Assembly (NCBI GenBank): GCA_020523885.1
Contig: JAJAPY010000001.1
Span: 62,001 to 126,000 of the forward strand
Source: Candidatus Liberimonas magnetica
GTDB taxonomy: Bacteria; Elusimicrobiota; Endomicrobiia; Endomicrobiales; JAFGIL01
Direction of reading: 5' to 3'
Length of the DNA stretch: 64,000 nt
Shown here: one piece after another, positions 62,101 to 64,000 of the stretch
How the letters are laid out: every line of letters begins with the position of its first letter
Numbering within the stretch: the stretch's first letter is position 1
Program-made: the position numbers and the translations under genes
Notes under the pieces: model-generated
Told to the model about the DNA's origin: nothing
Database searches by the model: none
What the model saw: the letters and a program-made list of their open reading frames with translations, nothing else

Positions 62101-64000
62101 TGAAGCAATACTAAGCATTTTTCAATCCGGTCAAAAAATCCCGGAATTACTTGCATCACCTTACGGAAACACAATTACTATTCGTTCGTTTATTTCATCG
62201 GATAATTCAAGAACAGCTGAGCTGCGGAGGAGCCTAGAGTCATATATAGAAAGTATTAACCTGTATCACCCTGGCGAACAGGTAAGAATTATAGTATTTG
62301 ACGATTCCAATGGTAAGTATGCAGACATAACAAAAGCACTTGTTGATGAATTTAAGGGAAGAGTAGAGTATGTGGGCCCGGTTGAAAAAGAAAGGTTTAT
62401 TGACGAACAAGCAAAACGGGCAGGTATGACACCTAACGAACAGGTTCGAAATACACTTTTGTTTAATAAAAATTTCATCGGGTATTATTTACAAAAACCA
62501 TATATAGTGGCTGATGAGGATTTAACTGCTCAGGCATTTGCCCTTAATTCCGAGGCAGCTAAACTTGCCCGGGATATAGGTGATCGCTTAGCTAAAGGGA
62601 TACCTGTGACTGATATAATAAATGAATTAAGTACTAAATATCCTTCCCTGCCAGATAAATGGAAAGATCTGCTGATGCGTTATGGCAGCGTTATTCCTGT
62701 TTCAACATTAGAGAACATTATTGAAAAAGTAATTGCTGGTGATTCAGATTACTTTAAGCTTGTGCCAACCGATGTGCTTTCAGCAATGAATAATGCTTCC
62801 CTGCGCGGCAGTGCAAAAGGTGGGCAAACGGTTACTGTTGATACCGGGCTTGTTGGCGATATTGATTTTTCTGCTTTTGAAATCATCTCTCAATATATAA
62901 GCACTTTAGATGAGAAATATAGAAGTGGTGCTGTTGGAGAGAAAATATCTCATTCTATTCCCCGTTTCAATGACATTCTTTTTGAATCAGAAAAAGGGAT
63001 TGTTTTTATGATTTTGGGTATGGCAGCTGCTTTCCAAATGCCCTTTCCGTCATTGAAATTCAAATTAAGAAATGATGATGTTCTTTTATCATTTCTTACA
63101 GCGCAAGCTTCTGAAAGTGCTATCAGAGAAGACGCAAATGTTTCTCTTTATCATAAAAGGGGGGCAAGGAATATCAGGAATCTCGCAGCCTTTTACAAAT
63201 GGGAAATAATGGGAAGCGGACTCCTTGTTCCGCTAATAGAAGATAATTTAAATAGATTAATATATGGGGGTGTAAAACCCGGGCCAAGTGCTGTATCACA
63301 GAGTTATGATGAGCTGGCAGCCCTATTGCAGCAAACCTCGGAAAATTATGATTATACAGGCCCAGGCGAGAAAGATAGAACTTCAAAGTTAATTTGTGAT
63401 TTTGTTGATAGTCAATTAAAAGCTGCTGCAAAGTATATCGAAGATCTTGAGAAACAAAAAAGCGCACATCCGGATAAAGCTGCAAGCATTGACCAGGTTA
63501 TAGCTGAATTTAGAACTGAATTCCACTTGGATTCACAAAATCCAAGGGATGAATTATATAAGGAAGTAAGGGCATTTCTTGTTGACGAAATACAAAATGA
63601 AGCGCAATTTATTCATGTTTGGAATCAATTAATGGAGAATAGGCAGAGTCAACAGGAGTTACAACCAATTATTGATGATTTAGCGGGAAAGGAAGCTCCT
63701 GACAGAAAAGCCGATAAAACGGAAATGAAGGATGAGCAGAAAAAAGAGGAAGCCAAAGCAGCGCCGGGGATGACAGCTAAAAGAGCAGTGCAAATCGGTG
63801 ATATTTTATCTGCAATTGCAGATAAATTGAGGAGCAGAGGCACAGATTTAAAAACAGATGCAGCAGCGGATATGCAGTTAAGTGAAATAGTTAGAGAGAT
63901 TGATGAGAATTTAGATTTCATTGAACTTTTAGGAATAGGCGGATTTTCAATAGTAATTAAAGTAAAGGACAAAACGGATAATCGTGAAAAAGCCTTAAAA
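56147..64000 (+). CDS. Giant multidomain protein, second copy, cut by the window edge (at least 2,618 aa)
   Basis: I translated this frame codon by codon from the ATG at 56,147 to base 64,000 and found no stop, so at least 2,618 codons are open and the gene continues beyond the window. A hydrophobic segment at about residues 20-38 suggests a signal anchor. Then come a ChaN/TraB-like domain paralogous to that of giant 1, a CPBP intramembrane-protease domain with all motifs, HEAT repeats, a methyltransferase-like fold, helical parts, a GT-A-like segment and, at the very end, the start of a protein kinase domain. No Shine-Dalgarno precedes 56,147; an in-frame ATG at 56,177 is an alternative start. 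Function of the whole is unknown. Confidence 0.92.
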   Translation, partial: MFKSIKEFKLMFLNGLNFTKFISFVILLFFTYSFVVFEPLYGITELIKDTKKINELYGENTCVLPYQNGRVVEGSYKDENNLIVWIQDLHCHPEVQKNIYKILNLWDKEYSLDKVFVEGAPRGKLGSNLLTCIPNKEIKQRTADMLLATGLLSASEYFSTIENKDNLYGLEDWDVYKDNLNRMRSLIAEKEKNVPVVKDLKSNINGIKGRFISGELKSICRFMEKENKTVPLKWYLKLEKLGTHCGEQTAWYPNLNRYIAMLKLNHRINYKRLSKEQQEYLAQLRQILPYRIYVNLLNKLQGENNPAEYYFILSRLAPKYTPNIDTKYPNLAMFIEYIRLSYELNPIKFVYEKNAFMDRVLANYTGRLTDKEMMFLVKMSDYLEGFANLKITSEEFEEFSKNTSDFNVLLKKYLPQKSTLLNEVTGISNESEMSKYYNQNLKRNGIFLENIISETGIEEKNSQEKQEEQNWHAVMSRLKEFKKITVVIAGGFHDGITERFKKAGISYLVISPNVTKDYNEAIYEKVLCNKVQPSDIAGSALAPGEAAKLLSDGEVGVFHDRLIAFAKVTPSITTDINEIQKFIDEYLKVVRLLLGDKSDVLKDLVVRVSKDGEKIIISIEDNNYRYKVATNSETGKVQGGKAVSEESKLQAGKRWLRGILTRCVSALNKVIKFVQTPEKGNTIKNVIRSIKPQFTKALWLKAGKEELLFRFAAGIAVELLLKNNNILGIGTVVTLSAVLFSAAHVIRQWLIDRDKAKGTHKYSSLLDAFKKEFIPYLLPSLLFTGIYLIFFGISHVFPLTTPISIFAGFVASTITHAVWNAAYSYLASIGKVPLWMRLADLNSSDLEMLIADLKNKEPEKRYEAIMRLGELGNANLAAESLFDIVLDEDELSSIRVTALRVLLGVEAGRESFNERLSQATDGIRDEAVKRAVLQVVNPAALQDDDTGEQARPQILTAAEIAAGTKAQAQAKEAARPKRTVSDFKIRKAMAELSKYPPMIVMQGLIAELANYGTEAEEAIPLLRRMALNPLISGLHPLILYALERIGGKEAVNGVGEEAGRPVEDVPVTEDEEVQDLLHDLQSDKSSVFNVAIRRLGQLGPRAASAGVVLVNMIEHQNNYTTKILILQALKQIGLNDEARARLIQVAESMRDGMIADKIKEVLAYPEDKDLIQTYIDKLVNEATFKDGLDGLLSMGSAAKPALRVLVDLLRSYAKGRDNIKKALESLAKNEDILRKLLSIAVDDATYDDIRHDIFDVIIRAGDKAVPSLVEALNDPKLKGIVFNRILNDVATAIIKIIWLPEPNSPDNINLLKKLFVHAPSSYTKAIAGKLAKQGLPGLLIFKDFIASSDDADIKIASLETLNKAPLAELIEGNEDLTAVLKARVADLNESKAVRTLALDLLLKAIAKMPVREKRSLLEELHTALENDVPPGLKYTLAVAILDLGPVTAAEKEAPVRMKIEDLRGYLQFGKAMKETLAAAPKKGETRTAYYPFIGAGKNKTDFESVISFTDADLIIGTDIKPMSFKVFSESVKKQFEDMGIPVSNIERVKDQVYKIEFFDQALKKKRTIIVRYSFDATKDIPPEAGTIDVLYTRNPGEFFTRMSEAAVTALFDKIAENGYFYIGGIIGKHTGKQDVNARKDEELSILRSHGFELVSKREEDTYPGSHQYLFKKPEKTKARPKEQAVPSPGPRVDKASAERKAKIVPEDIAAGIEGLANIAARAAWKMTHGPDESLYENTALIKAKEFVPYIEKIFDSYYKASFEPDLHRLHSAMFFYLFGNSLDKFKASNGNLEEIRLAQVRESVRYLLQKEMKSGQIDAALIEQVLQGNYPSGLSVPVKRILDAYKNGAFPGRIQRISRQVNTLRVIRNEHHELASAAYNLAEMVSGKRIAIHITKEEAAAITAVLSEMTARIGYDLSEKTDLLFLQDGSAYLYNQDLLAYVNYTQDKRFDEIPPADRMAEELQNPSSPFNTALGYESKGFVSDSEAILSIFQSGQKIPELLASPYGNTITIRSFISSDNSRTAELRRSLESYIESINLYHPGEQVRIIVFDDSNGKYADITKALVDEFKGRVEYVGPVEKERFIDEQAKRAGMTPNEQVRNTLLFNKNFIGYYLQKPYIVADEDLTAQAFALNSEAAKLARDIGDRLAKGIPVTDIINELSTKYPSLPDKWKDLLMRYGSVIPVSTLENIIEKVIAGDSDYFKLVPTDVLSAMNNASLRGSAKGGQTVTVDTGLVGDIDFSAFEIISQYISTLDEKYRSGAVGEKISHSIPRFNDILFESEKGIVFMILGMAAAFQMPFPSLKFKLRNDDVLLSFLTAQASESAIREDANVSLYHKRGARNIRNLAAFYKWEIMGSGLLVPLIEDNLNRLIYGGVKPGPSAVSQSYDELAALLQQTSENYDYTGPGEKDRTSKLICDFVDSQLKAAAKYIEDLEKQKSAHPDKAASIDQVIAEFRTEFHLDSQNPRDELYKEVRAFLVDEIQNEAQFIHVWNQLMENRQSQQELQPIIDDLAGKEAPDRKADKTEMKDEQKKEEAKAAPGMTAKRAVQIGDILSAIADKLRSRGTDLKTDAAADMQLSEIVREIDENLDFIELLGIGGFSIVIKVKDKTDNREKALK
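56350..57720 (+). other. Domain: ChaN/TraB-like N-terminal domain of giant 2
   Basis: QDLH (residues 87-90) with HPEVQ, then VFVEG, YGLEDWDVYKDN and, 403 residues after the first motif, GGFH (490-493) followed by SYLVISPNVT. Every one of these elements has a counterpart in giant 1 (QDMH, YVEG, LGLEDEDIYKAN, GGFH, SYIVITPNVT), so the two N-terminal domains are paralogues. Confidence 0.85.
58216..58650 (+). other. Domain: CPBP (CAAX/Rce1-type) intramembrane metalloprotease in giant 2
   Basis: Residues about 690-835. EELLFR (E705, E706, R710), then LFSAAH (F740, H744), then THAVWN (H816, N820), each within or next to a hydrophobic helix. This is the complete EExxxR / FxxxH / HxxxN set of the CPBP family, so an active intramembrane peptidase is likely. 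In giant 1 the equivalent modules keep the later motifs but have lost EExxxR. Confidence 0.75.
58660..60480 (+). other. Domain: HEAT-repeat array of giant 2
   Basis: Residues about 840-1445. Repeating helix pairs such as YEAIMRLGELGNANLAAESL, AIRRLGQLGPRAASAGVVLV and ILQALKQIGLNDEARARL show the HEAT pattern. Such solenoids bind proteins. Confidence 0.75.
60560..61160 (+). other. Domain: possible Rossmann/methyltransferase-like fold in giant 2
   Basis: Residues about 1472-1671. A strand and loop AYYPFIGAGK, then ADLIIGTDIKP (an acidic strand end as in SAM-binding motif II), and FYIGGIIGKHT near the end. The order resembles class I methyltransferases, but the Gly-rich loop is not canonical. 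Confidence 0.3.
62170..62530 (+). other. Domain: possible GT-A glycosyltransferase-like segment in giant 2
   Basis: Residues about 2008-2128. VRIIVFDDSNG followed by a helix and RVEYVG, then a conserved-looking NTLLFNKNFIGYYL and IVADEDLT, where ADED could be the DxD-type metal site. The layout resembles family-2-like transferases; unproven. Confidence 0.35.
63900..64000 (+). other. Start of a Ser/Thr protein kinase domain in giant 2 (cut)
   Basis: LLGIGGFSIVIKV is the glycine-rich nucleotide loop (G2596, G2598, G2599), and ALK with K2618 would be the invariant ATP-binding lysine. The window ends on that codon, so the catalytic HRD and DFG motifs cannot be seen. Confidence 0.7.

Overview
The window looks like a chromosomal segment of an uncultured Gram-negative-type bacterium of the Omnitrophota (candidate phylum OP3) kind. 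This placement is an inference. It rests on moderately AT-rich DNA, a porin-like outer-membrane protein with a signal peptide, and above all two giant reading frames, a trait known from that phylum. No 16S gene is present to prove it.

Layout. 1-4,733: a porin-like protein, an HD-domain phosphohydrolase, an RlmI-type rRNA methyltransferase on the minus strand, and a small membrane protein whose 3' end forms a terminator hairpin. 4,751-39,490: one uninterrupted frame of 11,579 codons (about 1.27 MDa). It is a mosaic: a signal anchor, a ChaN/TraB-like domain, three paralogous TPR blocks, a GNAT domain, a PPP-type phosphatase, membrane modules with CPBP-protease-like motifs, a zincin protease, a HAD domain, GHKL ATPase pieces, a cyclic-nucleotide-binding domain and a PDE-like HD domain. 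It contains a perfect 641-bp internal direct repeat. 39,641-40,837: a concentrative nucleoside transporter. 40,845-43,436: a small accessory patch with a HEPN/MNT toxin-antitoxin pair under a clear promoter and operator, an ORF6N protein and degraded DNA.

43,437-54,302: tRNA-Arg and then a long nucleotide-biosynthesis cluster, purE-MNT-HEPN-pyrR-pyrB-pyrC-pyrK-pyrD-pyrF-pyrE-purM-purN-(S23 protein)-purB. It covers UMP synthesis from carbamoyl phosphate onward (carAB is not in the window) and several purine steps. A second HEPN/MNT pair and a 23S-intervening-sequence-type protein sit inside it. Four spacers of the cluster and its tRNA-containing tail carry arrays of degenerate 7-bp repeats, each a different heptamer, arranged as inverted arms; in two cases the last unit merges into the Shine-Dalgarno sequence of the next gene, and in a third the Shine-Dalgarno follows it directly.

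54,343-55,727: tRNA-Val, tRNA-Asp, a 98-bp direct repeat that carries the 3' end of tRNA-Asp, and an inositol-monophosphatase-family gene. 56,147-64,000: a second giant frame, open for at least 2,618 codons and cut by the window edge. Its N-terminal domain is paralogous to that of the first giant. It also has an intact set of CPBP intramembrane-protease motifs, HEAT repeats, a possible glycosyltransferase-like fold, and the opening glycine loop of a Ser/Thr protein kinase at the very end.

The two giants are the candidate undescribed system: very large envelope-anchored polypeptides combining proteolysis, phosphorylation/dephosphorylation and cyclic-nucleotide domains. Protein functions are read from motifs by eye; no database search was run.
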